A stretch of 64,000 nt of DNA from Halopseudomonas phragmitis (lineage in GTDB: Bacteria; Pseudomonadota; Gammaproteobacteria; Pseudomonadales; Pseudomonadaceae), in NCBI RefSeq assembly GCF_002056295.1, contig NZ_CP020100.1, forward strand, positions 1,635,501 to 1,699,500, written 5' to 3'. Shown here piece by piece: positions 8,428 through 16,309 of this stretch (position 1 is the stretch's first letter; each line of letters begins with the position of its first letter). Below the pieces are notes generated by a model that did no database searches, was not told the origin of the DNA, and was given only the letters and a program-made list of their open reading frames with translations. The position numbers and the translations under genes are program-made.

Positions 8428-9258
8428 ATGTCCCTGGCTGCAAAGAAGCGCCGCGTCATACCCGGTTTCGGGCTGACCATGGGCTTTACCCTGTTGTACC
8501 TGAGCTTCATCTTTCTCATTCCAGTGGGTGGCCTGCTGCTCTACACCTCGCTGATGAGCTGGGATGACTTCTGGCGCGCTGTCAGCCATCCGCAGGTGGT
8601 GGCTTCCTACAAGCTGTCGTTTGGCGCCTCGTTGATCGGCGCCACCATCAATCTGGTGTTTGGCGCGCTGGTGGCCTGGGTGCTGGTGCGTTACAGCTTC
8701 CCCGGCAAGAAAATCGTTGATGCGCTGGTAGACCTGCCGTTTGCCCTGCCAACCGCAGTGGCCGGGATTGCGCTGGTGACCCTGTATGCCTCCAGCGGCT
8801 GGGTCGGCCAGTACCTGCAGGTGGCCGGGATCAAGGTGGCCTACACCCAGCTTGGTGTGGTGGTGGCGCTCACCTATATCGGCCTGCCCTTTGTGGTGCG
8901 CACCGTGCAACCGGTGCTGGAAGACCTGGAGGCTGAACGCGAAGAGGCCTCGGCCAGTCTGGGCGCCAGCCGCTTTACCACCATCCGCCGGGTGATTCTG
9001 CCGGCACTGTTGCCGGCGCTGCTGACCGGTTATGCCCTGGCTTTTGCCCGCGCGGTGGGTGAGTACGGCTCGGTGGTGTTCATTTCCGGCAACATGCCCT
9101 ACCGCACCGAGATCACACCGCTGCTGATCGTCGCCAAGGCCGAACAGTACGACTACAACGGCGCCGCTGCGATCGGTACGGTGATGTTGCTGGCGGCCTT
9201 TGCCCTGCTACTTCTGATCAATGGTCTGCAATGGTGGACCCAGCGTCGCGGCCTGTGA
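8428..9258 (+). CDS. cysT: Sulfate ABC transporter permease CysT
   Basis: One of the two inner-membrane channel subunits of the sulfate/thiosulfate importer. The 276-aa product has six hydrophobic helices and the EAA loop that contacts CysA (EEASASLGASRFTTIRRVILP). It begins 56 bp after sbp with GAGGTGATCT upstream of the ATG and ends 10 bp before cysW. Length and order match the standard sbp-cysT-cysW-cysA operon. Confidence 0.97.
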   Translation: MSLAAKKRRVIPGFGLTMGFTLLYLSFIFLIPVGGLLLYTSLMSWDDFWRAVSHPQVVASYKLSFGASLIGATINLVFGALVAWVLVRYSFPGKKIVDALVDLPFALPTAVAGIALVTLYASSGWVGQYLQVAGIKVAYTQLGVVVALTYIGLPFVVRTVQPVLEDLEAEREEASASLGASRFTTIRRVILPALLPALLTGYALAFARAVGEYGSVVFISGNMPYRTEITPLLIVAKAEQYDYNGAAAIGTVMLLAAFALLLLINGLQWWTQRRGL

Positions 9259-9268
9259 GGACTCTCCT

Positions 9269-10147
9269 GTGACAACACAAACCTCTACTTATGTAGCCAA
9301 TCCTGAACTGGCCGCACGCTGGCGCCGCGCCACGGAAGAACCGCTGTGGGTGCGCTGGACCCTGATCGGTATAGCCCTGACCTTTCTCGCGCTGTTTTTG
9401 GTACTGCCGCTGGCGGTAGCGCTGTATGGCGCCTTTGAACAGGGGCTGCAGGTCTGGTGGGCAGCGATCAACGAGCCGGATGCGCTAGCCGCCATCCGGC
9501 TGTCGTTGCTGGTGGTATTGATCGTCGTGCCGATCAACATGGTGTTTGGCGTGGCGGCGGCCTGGGCGATTGCCAAGTTCGAGTTCCGTGGCAAGCCGAT
9601 TCTGATATCACTGATCGATATGCCCTTTGCCATCTCGCCGGTGGTGGTCGGGCTGATCTTCGTCATCCTGTTCGGCTCCCAGGGCTGGCTTGGTCCTTGG
9701 CTGGCGGCCCATGACCTGCGGATCATTTTTGCCGTCCCCGGCATCATCATCGTGATCGCCTTCGGCACCTTGCCGTTCATTGCCCGCGAACTGATCCCGC
9801 TGATGCAGCAGCAGGGCAAGGAAGAGGAGGAAGCCTCGCTGACCCTCGGGGCCAGCGGCTGGAAAACTTTCTGGTACGTAACCCTGCCGAATATCAAGTG
9901 GGGCCTGATCTACGGGGTGATCCTGTGTAACGCCCGGGCGCTGGGTGAGTTCGGTGCAGTAGCCGTGGTTTCCGGGCGGATTCGCGGTGAAACCAACACC
10001 ATGCCGCTGCACATTGAGGTGCTTTACAACGAGTACATGTTCACCGCCGCCTTTGCCGTGTCGTCACTGCTGACCGGGCTGGCGCTGGTGACCATTGCAA
10101 TCAAGAGTTTTGTCGAGTGGCTGGATGAGCGTCATGCGCAGGCTTGA
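9269..10147 (+). CDS. cysW: Sulfate ABC transporter permease CysW
   Basis: The second channel subunit of the sulfate importer, paired with CysT. I choose the GTG at 9269 because GAGGA sits 7 nt upstream and the ORF start at 9221 would overlap cysT. This gives 292 aa with six membrane segments and an EAA motif (EEEEASLTLGASGWKTFWYVTLP). The stop is followed not by cysA but by 259 bp containing two tandem palindromic repeats, an unusual interruption of this operon. Confidence 0.96.
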   Translation: MTTQTSTYVANPELAARWRRATEEPLWVRWTLIGIALTFLALFLVLPLAVALYGAFEQGLQVWWAAINEPDALAAIRLSLLVVLIVVPINMVFGVAAAWAIAKFEFRGKPILISLIDMPFAISPVVVGLIFVILFGSQGWLGPWLAAHDLRIIFAVPGIIIVIAFGTLPFIARELIPLMQQQGKEEEEASLTLGASGWKTFWYVTLPNIKWGLIYGVILCNARALGEFGAVAVVSGRIRGETNTMPLHIEVLYNEYMFTAAFAVSSLLTGLALVTIAIKSFVEWLDERHAQA

Positions 10148-10165
10148 GTCGTACCACCAGCATGT

Positions 10166-10265
10166 CGTCATTGCGAGGAGGCGTTTTATGCCGACGCGGC
10201 AACCCATGTCTGGCAGCAATGCGGTGCCTATGGATTGCCACGCCTCTACGAGGCTCGCAATGACG
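10166..10265 (+). repeat. 100-bp palindromic repeat, tandem copy 1
   Basis: The unit begins CGTCATTGCGAGGAGGCG and ends CTCGCAATGACG, so its ends are inverted repeats; the inner GGCAACCC and GGATTGCC are a second inverted pair. It resembles the widespread intergenic palindromes that start GTCATTGCGAG. It has no coding potential and lies between cysW and cysA. Confidence 0.9.
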
Positions 10266-10276
10266 CCCCCTACACA

Positions 10277-10375
10277 CGTCATTGCGAGGAGGCGTTTTTT
10301 GCCGACGCGGCAATCCATGCCTGGCAGCAATGCGGTGCCTAGGATTGCCACGCCTCTACGAGGCTCGCAATGACG
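10277..10375 (+). repeat. 100-bp palindromic repeat, tandem copy 2
   Basis: A direct repeat of the preceding unit after an 11-bp spacer, about 95% identical by eye (99 bp; one base shorter near the centre, a T for an A in the GCGTTTT stretch). It ends 31 bp before the cysA ATG. In the cys mRNA each copy can form a long hairpin, which should affect processing or the supply of ATPase relative to permease. Confidence 0.9.
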
Positions 10376-10406
10376 ATGTCTATTTATTCCCGGGACGAAA
10401 ATCCAA

Positions 10407-11486
10407 ATGAGCATTGAAATCGATCAGGTCAATAAACGCTTCGGCGACTTCGTCGCCGTCGACAACGTCAGCCTCACTCTCAATGACGGCGAGCTGACCG
10501 CATTGCTCGGGCCGTCGGGCTCCGGCAAGACCACCCTGTTGCGGATCATCGCCGGGCTCGAACAGCCAGACAGCGGTCGGATCCGTTTCCACGGTGAAGA
10601 CACCACCGACCTGCACGTCAGTGACCGCGGGGTGGGTTTCGTGTTCCAGCACTATGCGCTGTTCAAGCACATGAGCGTGTTTGAGAACGTGGCCTACGGG
10701 CTGACCGTCAAACCGCGCCGCCAGCGCCCGAGCAAGGAAGAGATTCGCAAGAAGGTCATGCACCTGCTGGAAATGGTGCAACTGGACTGGACCGCCGATC
10801 GCCTGCCATCGCAACTGTCCGGCGGCCAGCGCCAGCGGATTGCCCTGGCCCGCGCCTTGGCGGTCGAGCCAAAGGTTCTGCTGCTGGACGAACCCTTTGG
10901 CGCACTGGACGCCAAGGTGCGCGCCGAGCTGCGCCGCTGGTTGCGTCGGCTGCATGACGAGATTCACGTCACCAGCGTGTTTGTCACCCACGATCAGGAA
11001 GAGGCGCTGGAAGTGTCTGACCGGGTGGTGGTGATGAACAAGGGCAAGGTCGAACAGGACGGTAGCCCGGAGAATGTCTATGACAACCCGGCCAACCCGT
11101 TCGTTTACCAGTTCCTCGGCAACGTCAATCTGTTCCATGCCCGGGTGCATGACGGTATTGCCCGTATCGGTGATGTGCATCTGGACGCACCCGAATATGC
11201 CGGCCAGCGTGAGAGCCAGGCGCTGGCCTATGTGCGCCCGCACGATATCGAAGTGCTGGATGGTCGCAGCGAGGGCGCGCTGCATGCCGAGATTGAGCTG
11301 GTTTCGGTAGTCGGGCCGACCGTGCGTCTGGAACTGCGCACCGACAACAGCGAGCGCGTCGTACACGCCGAACTACCCAAACATCGGTTTCGTGAGCTGG
11401 GGTTGGTACAAGGGGGCGACGCCTGGATCAGGCCGGTGAATACCCGGGTGTTTCTTGAGGATGGTGAACTGAACTCATCTGGCTGA
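10407..11486 (+). CDS. cysA: Sulfate/thiosulfate ABC transporter ATPase
   Basis: CysA hydrolyses ATP to drive sulfate import through CysT/CysW. The 359-aa product carries Walker [13 protein letters not shown] (about residues 35-46), the Q-loop VFQHYALF, signature [15 protein letters not shown], Walker [13 protein letters not shown], and the H-loop [12 protein letters not shown]-terminal regulatory domain (about 240-359, TOBE-like) follows. It is separated from cysW by the tandem repeats but keeps the operon orientation. Because no confident terminator precedes it, I infer co-transcription. Confidence 0.97.
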   Translation: MSIEIDQVNKRFGDFVAVDNVSLTLNDGELTALLGPSGSGKTTLLRIIAGLEQPDSGRIRFHGEDTTDLHVSDRGVGFVFQHYALFKHMSVFENVAYGLTVKPRRQRPSKEEIRKKVMHLLEMVQLDWTADRLPSQLSGGQRQRIALARALAVEPKVLLLDEPFGALDAKVRAELRRWLRRLHDEIHVTSVFVTHDQEEALEVSDRVVVMNKGKVEQDGSPENVYDNPANPFVYQFLGNVNLFHARVHDGIARIGDVHLDAPEYAGQRESQALAYVRPHDIEVLDGRSEGALHAEIELVSVVGPTVRLELRTDNSERVVHAELPKHRFRELGLVQGGDAWIRPVNTRVFLEDGELNSSG

Positions 11487-11574
11487 AGAGCAGTAAAAGA
11501 GTGGGGCAGGGCTGGATCAGGGGTGGGGAACCGGCTAGGGTTGTGCTTCTACAGCGATCCACTGTGAGGAAGTC

Positions 11575-12435
11575 ATGAGCAACGGCGTTTACACCCCACC
11601 CCGGGTCTGGACCTGGGACAAGGCCAACGGTGGCCAGTTTGCCAATATCAACCGGCCGGTGGCCGGGCCGACCCACGAGCGCGAGCTGCCGCGTGGCAAG
11701 CACCCGTTGCAGTTGTATTCGCTGGCCACGCCCAACGGGGTCAAGGTTACTATCCTGCTCGAAGAGCTGCTTGAGCTTGGCATCCAGGCGGCGGAATACG
11801 ATGCCTGGCTGATCCGCATCAACGAGGGCGACCAGTTCGGCTCGGGTTTTGTCGAGATCAACCCGAACTCGAAGATTCCGGCACTGCTCGACCAGAGCAT
11901 GGACCCGCCGCTGCGGGTGTTCGAGTCCGGCTCAATCCTGCTGTATCTGGCCGACAAGTTCGGTGCTTTTATTCCCCAGGATCTGGCCGGGCGCACCGAG
12001 TGCCTGAACTGGCTGTTCTGGCAGATGGGCAGCGCGCCGTTTCTTGGCGGTGGCTTTGGCCACTTTTACGCCTATGCCCCGGAGAAGTTCGAATACCCGA
12101 TCAATCGCTACACCATGGAGGTCAAGCGCCAACTGGACGTACTCGACCGGCAACTGGCCGAGCAGCGCTATGTCGCCGGTGACCAGTACAGCATTGCCGA
12201 TATGGCGATCTGGCCCTGGTATGGCGGGGTGGTGACCAATCAGGTGTATGGCGCCGCCGAGTTCCTCGACGCGCAGGGTTACAGCCATGTGCTGCGTTGG
12301 GTCGAGGAGGTTGGCCAGCGACCGGCGGTGCAGCGAGGGCGGATGGTCAATCGGACCTGGGGCGATGCAGACCAGCAGTTGCCGGAACGCCATGCCGCCA
12401 GCGACTTTGCCGGTTTGCGTGGGCAGCAGGGCTAA
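11575..12435 (+). CDS. yghU: YghU-type glutathione transferase/disulfide reductase
   Basis: A cytosolic glutathione S-transferase-fold protein, 286 aa against 288 for E. coli YghU, which binds two glutathiones and reduces organic disulfides. The N-terminal extension before the thioredoxin fold (VYTPPRVWTWDKANGGQFANINRPVAGPT, quoted here only as residues about 5-30), the glutathione-site NPNSKIPALLD and FESGSILLYLADK are visible. A helical GST C-domain with QYSIADMAIWPW follows. GTGAGGAAGTC supplies the ribosome-binding site. It is 5 bp ahead of the amidotransferase gene, likely the same transcript. Confidence 0.93.
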   Translation: MSNGVYTPPRVWTWDKANGGQFANINRPVAGPTHERELPRGKHPLQLYSLATPNGVKVTILLEELLELGIQAAEYDAWLIRINEGDQFGSGFVEINPNSKIPALLDQSMDPPLRVFESGSILLYLADKFGAFIPQDLAGRTECLNWLFWQMGSAPFLGGGFGHFYAYAPEKFEYPINRYTMEVKRQLDVLDRQLAEQRYVAGDQYSIADMAIWPWYGGVVTNQVYGAAEFLDAQGYSHVLRWVEEVGQRPAVQRGRMVNRTWGDADQQLPERHAASDFAGLRGQQG

Positions 12436-12440
12436 CGGCC

Positions 12441-13223
12441 ATGTGCGAGCTGCTGGGCATGAGCGCCAATGTTCCCACCGATATCTGCTTCAGCTTTTCC
12501 GGGCTGATGCAGCGCGGTGGGCGCACCGGGCCGCATTGCGATGGCTGGGGTGTGGCGTTTTATGAGGGCCGTGGTGTTCGCTGTTTTCATGACCCGGCGC
12601 CATGCCACAGCTCGGGGATTGCCAGGCTGATCGAAAGCTATCCGATCAAGTCCGAGAATGTCATCTGCCATATTCGTCAGGCCAATGTCGGGCGAGTCAG
12701 TCTGGCCAATACCCATCCATTTACCCGCGAGCTGTGGGGGCAGTACTGGAGCTTTGCCCACAATGGCCAGCTCGAGGGTTTCGTTGCCCAGCCCGGCCCG
12801 TTCCAGGCCGTTGGCGACACCGACAGCGAAGCCCTGTTCTGTGATCTGCTCAACCGCCTGCGCAGCCAGTTCAGTCAGTTGCCCGAACAGGCGGCACTGA
12901 TGCAGGCCATCACCCGCGCCTGTACCGACTATGCCAGCCAGGGTGTCTGCAACCTGCTGCTGAGCAATGGCGACTGGCTGTTCACCCTGTGTACCAGCAA
13001 GCTGGCCTGGATTACCCGGCGGGCGCCTTTTGGTGCCGCGCAACTGAGTGATCTGGAGCTGGTGGTCGATTTTGGCGAGCACACCACGCCCAACGATGTC
13101 GTCACGGTGATTGCCACCGAGCCATTGACCAGCAACGAGCAGTGGACGTTGTACCAGCAAGGTGAGTGGCGGCTTTGGCACGGCGGAGAAACGCTGGCGT
13201 CGGGGCAGCTTGAGCTGGTTTGA
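12441..13223 (+). CDS. Class II glutamine amidotransferase (YafJ-like)
   Basis: A stand-alone Ntn-type glutaminase domain, 260 aa. The start ATG is fixed by the required catalytic Cys as residue 2 (MCELLGMSAN), exposed after Met removal; a longer frame from 12297 would bury it. Family motifs include GGRTGPHCDGWGVAFY, HIRQANVG and THPFTRELWG followed by FAHNGQL. E. coli YafJ and DUG3-like proteins are relatives; the acceptor of the released ammonia, if any, is unknown. It directly follows yghU, which hints at a role in glutathione or gamma-glutamyl metabolism, but this is only context. Confidence 0.92.
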   Translation: MCELLGMSANVPTDICFSFSGLMQRGGRTGPHCDGWGVAFYEGRGVRCFHDPAPCHSSGIARLIESYPIKSENVICHIRQANVGRVSLANTHPFTRELWGQYWSFAHNGQLEGFVAQPGPFQAVGDTDSEALFCDLLNRLRSQFSQLPEQAALMQAITRACTDYASQGVCNLLLSNGDWLFTLCTSKLAWITRRAPFGAAQLSDLELVVDFGEHTTPNDVVTVIATEPLTSNEQWTLYQQGEWRLWHGGETLASGQLELV

Positions 13224-13287
13224 TTCCGGTATTGCTCATGCGCGAGAACTTAGCCTTGAACTTGTTTGGGGCAATTATGCCGGCGAC

Positions 13288-14112
13288 CTATTGGTCGTCG
13301 GGCAGGTTGAGATCACCAGCCCGGATCAGGCCGTCGCGGCTGACCAGCAAGGCGAAATGCACGACGTTCTCCAGCTCCCGAGTGTTGCCAGGCCAGGTAT
13401 GCGCCTGCAGGCGTTTAGCTGCGTGGTCATCGAACAAAGGGACAGGCAGTTCCAGACGCTGGGCATACATGGCGAGAAAGTATTCGGCCAGCGGAAGAAT
13501 GTCGGCAACCCGCTGGCGTAGTGGCGGCAGCGCCAGGAAGCCTTCGTTCAGATATTCGTACAGATGCGCGTTGAATGTTCCGGCTTCAACGGCTCGCTCC
13601 AGATCAATGCTGGTGGCCACAACCAAGCGGACATCCACGGGGGTTGCGTTGCTGGCGCCTACCCGCAGAATTTCACGTGTTTGCAGGGCGGTCAGTAGCT
13701 TGCGCTGCAGGTGTTTGGGCAGATCGCCAATCTCATCCAGATACAGGGTGCCGCCGTTGGCAGACCCGTACCAACCGGTACGGCCGGCCTGACTGCGGAC
13801 AGGGTGGCTGGGAACATAACCGAACAGTTCAGCTTCAGCCTGGTTGCCGATCAGGGCGCCGCAATTCACCGCCACAAATAGGCCTTGGCGCGCACTGGAG
13901 CGATGGATCTGGCGGGCCAGCAGTTCCTTGCCGGAGCCGGTTTCGCCCTGGATCAGAATAGGCAGCCCGGAAGGAGACAATCGTTCAAGTTCGCGGTGCA
14001 ACTGCTGCGAGCGCGGGTCGACGAAGACCAGGGCCTTGGCGCGGATGCTCAGCGGGCTTCGGTCAGCGTCGGTAAAGGTCAGCAGGGCGCCTTCAGGGCC
14101 GGGAGATGGCAT
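13288..14112 (-). CDS. Sigma54-activator-type AAA+ protein lacking GAFTGA and HTH
   Basis: A 274-aa protein consisting almost entirely of a bacterial enhancer-binding-type AAA+ domain: Walker A G56ETGSGKE, AVNCGAL, ELFGYV (95-100), Walker B GGTLYLDEIGDLP (120-132), and the WPGNTRELENVV segment near 240. Two parts that every orthodox activator needs are missing. The GAFTGA loop after ELFG is replaced by PSHPVRSQAGRTGW, and the chain ends soon after the AAA+ domain with no Fis-type helix-turn-helix. It also lacks an N-terminal sensor domain. It lies 14 bp after the hydrolase gene on the same strand, so it is probably co-expressed. It may be a regulator that does not remodel sigma54, or a decaying gene. 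Confidence 0.85.
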   Translation of the reverse strand: MPSPGPEGALLTFTDADRSPLSIRAKALVFVDPRSQQLHRELERLSPSGLPILIQGETGSGKELLARQIHRSSARQGLFVAVNCGALIGNQAEAELFGYVPSHPVRSQAGRTGWYGSANGGTLYLDEIGDLPKHLQRKLLTALQTREILRVGASNATPVDVRLVVATSIDLERAVEAGTFNAHLYEYLNEGFLALPPLRQRVADILPLAEYFLAMYAQRLELPVPLFDDHAAKRLQAHTWPGNTRELENVVHFALLVSRDGLIRAGDLNLPDDQ

Positions 14113-14126
14113 GGTGAGTCACTCCG

Positions 14127-14708
14127 TCAGGCCCGTTGCCGGGCCTGCTGTTCAATAAAATGCTGTAGTTGGTACAAATACCGGAAGCCGCCACTCCAGT
14201 GGGTAAAGCCGGCGCTGACATTGATATGGCCGGCCTGCTCGAGAATCACGCTGTGGCTGGCCCAGGACTGACTCAGTTCAATGGCGCGTTGCGGGCTGGC
14301 TGCCGGGTCATTGCTGGAGCCAACCAGCAGGCTAGGGAACGGCAACGGCTGCTGCGGAATCGGAGCGAAACCCTGAAGGGCTGGCGGGCAGTTCTCGCGC
14401 TCGACATCGGCCGGGGCAACCAGCAGGGCACCGCGAACCTGGGCCAAGGAACGGGCTTTGCTGCGACTGGCCCAGTGTGCGACGGTAATGCAGCCCAGGC
14501 TATGAGCAATCAGGATCACCGGTGTTGGTTCGGCCGTGATGGCGTGCTCCAGCCGGTCAATCCAGGCGTGAGGGTCGGGGTGTTGCCAGTCCGCTTGTTC
14601 CACGCGAGTAGTGTTGGGTAGTACCTGTTGCCAGTGGGTCTGCCAATGCTCGGGGCCGGAGCCCTGCCAGCCAGGCAGGATCAGATAGCGGGTAAGGGAG
14701 CTGGTCAT
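14127..14708 (-). CDS. RBBP9/YdeN-type serine hydrolase
   Basis: A small alpha/beta-hydrolase, 193 aa, of the RBBP9/YdeN family. The N-terminal LILPGWQGSGPEHWQTHW, the nucleophile elbow LIAHSLGC, SSNDPAAS, and EQAGHINVSAGF with the catalytic His are all visible. Two ATGs six bases apart are possible. The second (14708) has AAAGG 8 nt upstream, whereas for the first (14714) the spacing would be 2 nt, so I prefer 14708. The natural substrate is unknown. Its promoter carries the AT-rich box shared with the adjacent OprD porin and, in part, the sulfate operon, suggesting use during sulfur limitation. Confidence 0.9.
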   Translation of the reverse strand: MTSSLTRYLILPGWQGSGPEHWQTHWQQVLPNTTRVEQADWQHPDPHAWIDRLEHAITAEPTPVILIAHSLGCITVAHWASRSKARSLAQVRGALLVAPADVERENCPPALQGFAPIPQQPLPFPSLLVGSSNDPAASPQRAIELSQSWASHSVILEQAGHINVSAGFTHWSGGFRYLYQLQHFIEQQARQRA

Positions 14709-14740
14709 GGTCATAACCTTTGCTATTTCAGAATGGCTCC

Positions 14741-14806
14741 AGTGTACGGTTTTTGGGGTCTAACAATAAGGAATATAAAATTATTTGCTTATTCTCATTT
14801 TGGAAT
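14741..14806 (-). promoter_or_regulatory. AT-rich activator box and promoter of the hydrolase gene (CysB-like)
   Basis: Read on the minus strand, a -10 TACACT (14741-14746) and -35 TTATTG (14764-14769) are 17 bp apart. Immediately upstream is an AT-rich block including TATTCC and GAATAAGCAAAT (14783-14794). The same 12-mer occurs at 16297-16308 upstream of the OprD gene in the same position relative to its promoter, and GAATATAAAA (14771-14780) recurs upstream of yezD. I infer one LysR-type regulator, most likely CysB. Confidence 0.55.
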
Positions 14807-14835
14807 AAAAAAGGCTCCAATAACGGAGCCTTTTT
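14807..14835 (-). terminator. Bidirectional Rho-independent terminator of the OprD gene
   Basis: GGCTCC (14813-14818) pairs with GGAGCC (14825-14830) around AATAAC, flanked by A6 on the left and T5 on the right, so it works in either direction. It lies 15 bp after the OprD stop on the minus strand and insulates the hydrolase promoter next to it. Confidence 0.88.
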
Positions 14836-14849
14836 CGTTGCCAGGGAAG

Positions 14850-16157
14850 TTACAGCAATACGATGTTGTAGCTGATGATGGCCCTGACTTCGTCGATATC
14901 ACGTTGCCCGGTGACATTGCTGCGCAGGCTGGCATGACGCAGCGACAGGCCAACATTCTTGAACAGGCCATCCTGGATGGTGTAGTCCAGGCGCAGGTCG
15001 CGCTCCCACTCGTTGTTGGCCCCGGAGACGTTGCTCTTGACGTTGCTGCCGCGCAGGTAGGTGGCGTTGGCGCGCAGGCCAGGTATGCCGGCCTGGGCGA
15101 AGTCGTAGCCATACCGGCCCAGCCAGGTGCGCTCGCCGGCACGCTGGAACTTGCCGATTTGCGAGTCGGTGATCAGGTAGGCAGTGGCGCCGTCGCCGTT
15201 GTTGATGAACGGGAAGTCGCTGTTGCCGCTCAGGTGCTGGTAGCCCAGCCCCAGGCTGTGGCCGCTCAGGCTGTAGGTGAACAGCGCGCTGGCGGCGCGG
15301 TTGTCGACCTTGCCGTTGTTGTTGACACCGCGTGCAGCGTAGCCCGCTTCCTGGCGCTTGTTGGCGCCATGGGCGTTGCTGTCGAAGTAGCGCAGATCGG
15401 TGCTGAGCTTGCCGGCACCGAGCCCTGTGTTGTGGACTGCACCGAGGTAATGCTGGCGGTAGTAGTCCTGCAGCTCTGCAAAGAAGTAGCTGGTGGTCAG
15501 GTTGCTGGTCAGCCTGTAGTCGCCACCGGCATAGCGGAACTGGTTGACCCGCTGGCTGCCGCCGGCAATGGTCAGGTTCTCATAGTCGCTGGAGGCCCGA
15601 CCGCTGGCGCGCTCGATCTGACCCAGGTGCAGGGTCAGGTTGTCGATGTCGTTGGAGGTCAACTGGCCGCCGCGAAAGGTTTGCGGCAGCAGGCGGCCGT
15701 CATTCAGGCTCAGAACCGGCAGGCGTGGCAGCAGGGCGCCAATCTTCAGCTCGGTTTCGGCGACCTTAAGCTTGCCGGTCAGGTCCAGGCGGCTGAAGTT
15801 GCTGACCGCGCTGTTATCGCTTTTGAGCGGGAATACCGTACCGGGGTTGCGGCTGCGCCCGGCTTTGTCGGTGCGCCCGCCAGAGTCCAGGCGCAGACCC
15901 AGTTGCCCCAGTGCGTCGAGCCCGAGGCCGATGGTGCCCAGGGTATAGCCGGACTGGAAGTTGAGCAAAAAGCCTTGTCCCCACTCTTCGGCTTTGGAGG
16001 GCGCAGCGCTGCCGCTGCGGTTGTCCTGGTTGATGTAGAAATTGCGCAGGCCAAGGCTGGCCTTGCTGTCTTCGATGAAACCGCCCTCGGCCAGGGCGCT
16101 GGACGTAATGGTCAACAGGCCAGCGGCCACGGCGCTGGCGATCAGAGTTCTTTTCAT
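14850..16157 (-). CDS. OprD-family outer-membrane porin
   Basis: An outer-membrane beta-barrel of the OprD family, which imports amino acids, aromatic acids and other small anions selectively. The start at 16157 places a clear Sec signal peptide first (MKRTLIASAVAAGLLTITSSALA, cut before EGGF). The mature part has the family opening FIEDSKASLGLRNFYIN and alternating beta-strands to the end. 435 aa is normal. The protein ends in IVLL rather than the usual terminal Phe, which is slightly atypical for Bam recognition. Monocistronic between its own promoter and terminator. The AT-rich box points to sulfur regulation, so an organosulfur substrate is plausible but unproven. Confidence 0.92.
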   Translation of the reverse strand: MKRTLIASAVAAGLLTITSSALAEGGFIEDSKASLGLRNFYINQDNRSGSAAPSKAEEWGQGFLLNFQSGYTLGTIGLGLDALGQLGLRLDSGGRTDKAGRSRNPGTVFPLKSDNSAVSNFSRLDLTGKLKVAETELKIGALLPRLPVLSLNDGRLLPQTFRGGQLTSNDIDNLTLHLGQIERASGRASSDYENLTIAGGSQRVNQFRYAGGDYRLTSNLTTSYFFAELQDYYRQHYLGAVHNTGLGAGKLSTDLRYFDSNAHGANKRQEAGYAARGVNNNGKVDNRAASALFTYSLSGHSLGLGYQHLSGNSDFPFINNGDGATAYLITDSQIGKFQRAGERTWLGRYGYDFAQAGIPGLRANATYLRGSNVKSNVSGANNEWERDLRLDYTIQDGLFKNVGLSLRHASLRSNVTGQRDIDEVRAIISYNIVLL

Positions 16158-16227
16158 GGTGTGCTCCAGACAAACGAAATTGGCAGAATGGCGCGGCAGT
16201 GAGGTTCGTGGTCGAGTGCGTGACTGG

Positions 16228-16308
16228 CCGGCATCAACACAGGTTGATGCCGGTAACATAAATGAAATGCTAAAAAGCCAAAAAGAATAAAAAGTAATTT
16301 GCTTATTC
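16228..16308 (-). promoter_or_regulatory. OprD gene promoter with AT-rich box and 5'-terminal hairpin
   Basis: On the minus strand: box AGAATAAGCAAAT (16297-16308 core), TATTC, then TTTTTG as -35 and TTATGT (16256-16261) as -10 with a 17-bp spacer, the same arrangement as in the hydrolase promoter. The predicted transcript would start near 16249, so the 11-bp perfect stem at 16228-16238/16243-16253 (loop ACAG on the plus strand) would sit at the very 5' end of the mRNA. Such hairpins usually protect RNA from RppH/RNase E. The box touches the argA stop codon. Confidence 0.55.
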
Positions 16309-16309
16309 T

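Noticed and set aside
10166-10375. CRISPR array
   Set aside because: Only two units, each about 100 bp and internally palindromic, with an 11-bp spacer; no cas gene in the window.
13288-13290. Frameshift removing the HTH of the AAA+ protein
   Set aside because: The 64 bp beyond the stop do not encode an HTH in any frame that I can see, so the short C-terminus is not explained by a single frameshift.
14628-16202. 524-aa open frame on the plus strand opposite the OprD gene
   Set aside because: It is antisense to a clear porin with signal peptide, its composition (long runs of Val, Ala, Gln, Gly) is that of a shadow frame in GC-rich DNA, and it has no recognisable domain.
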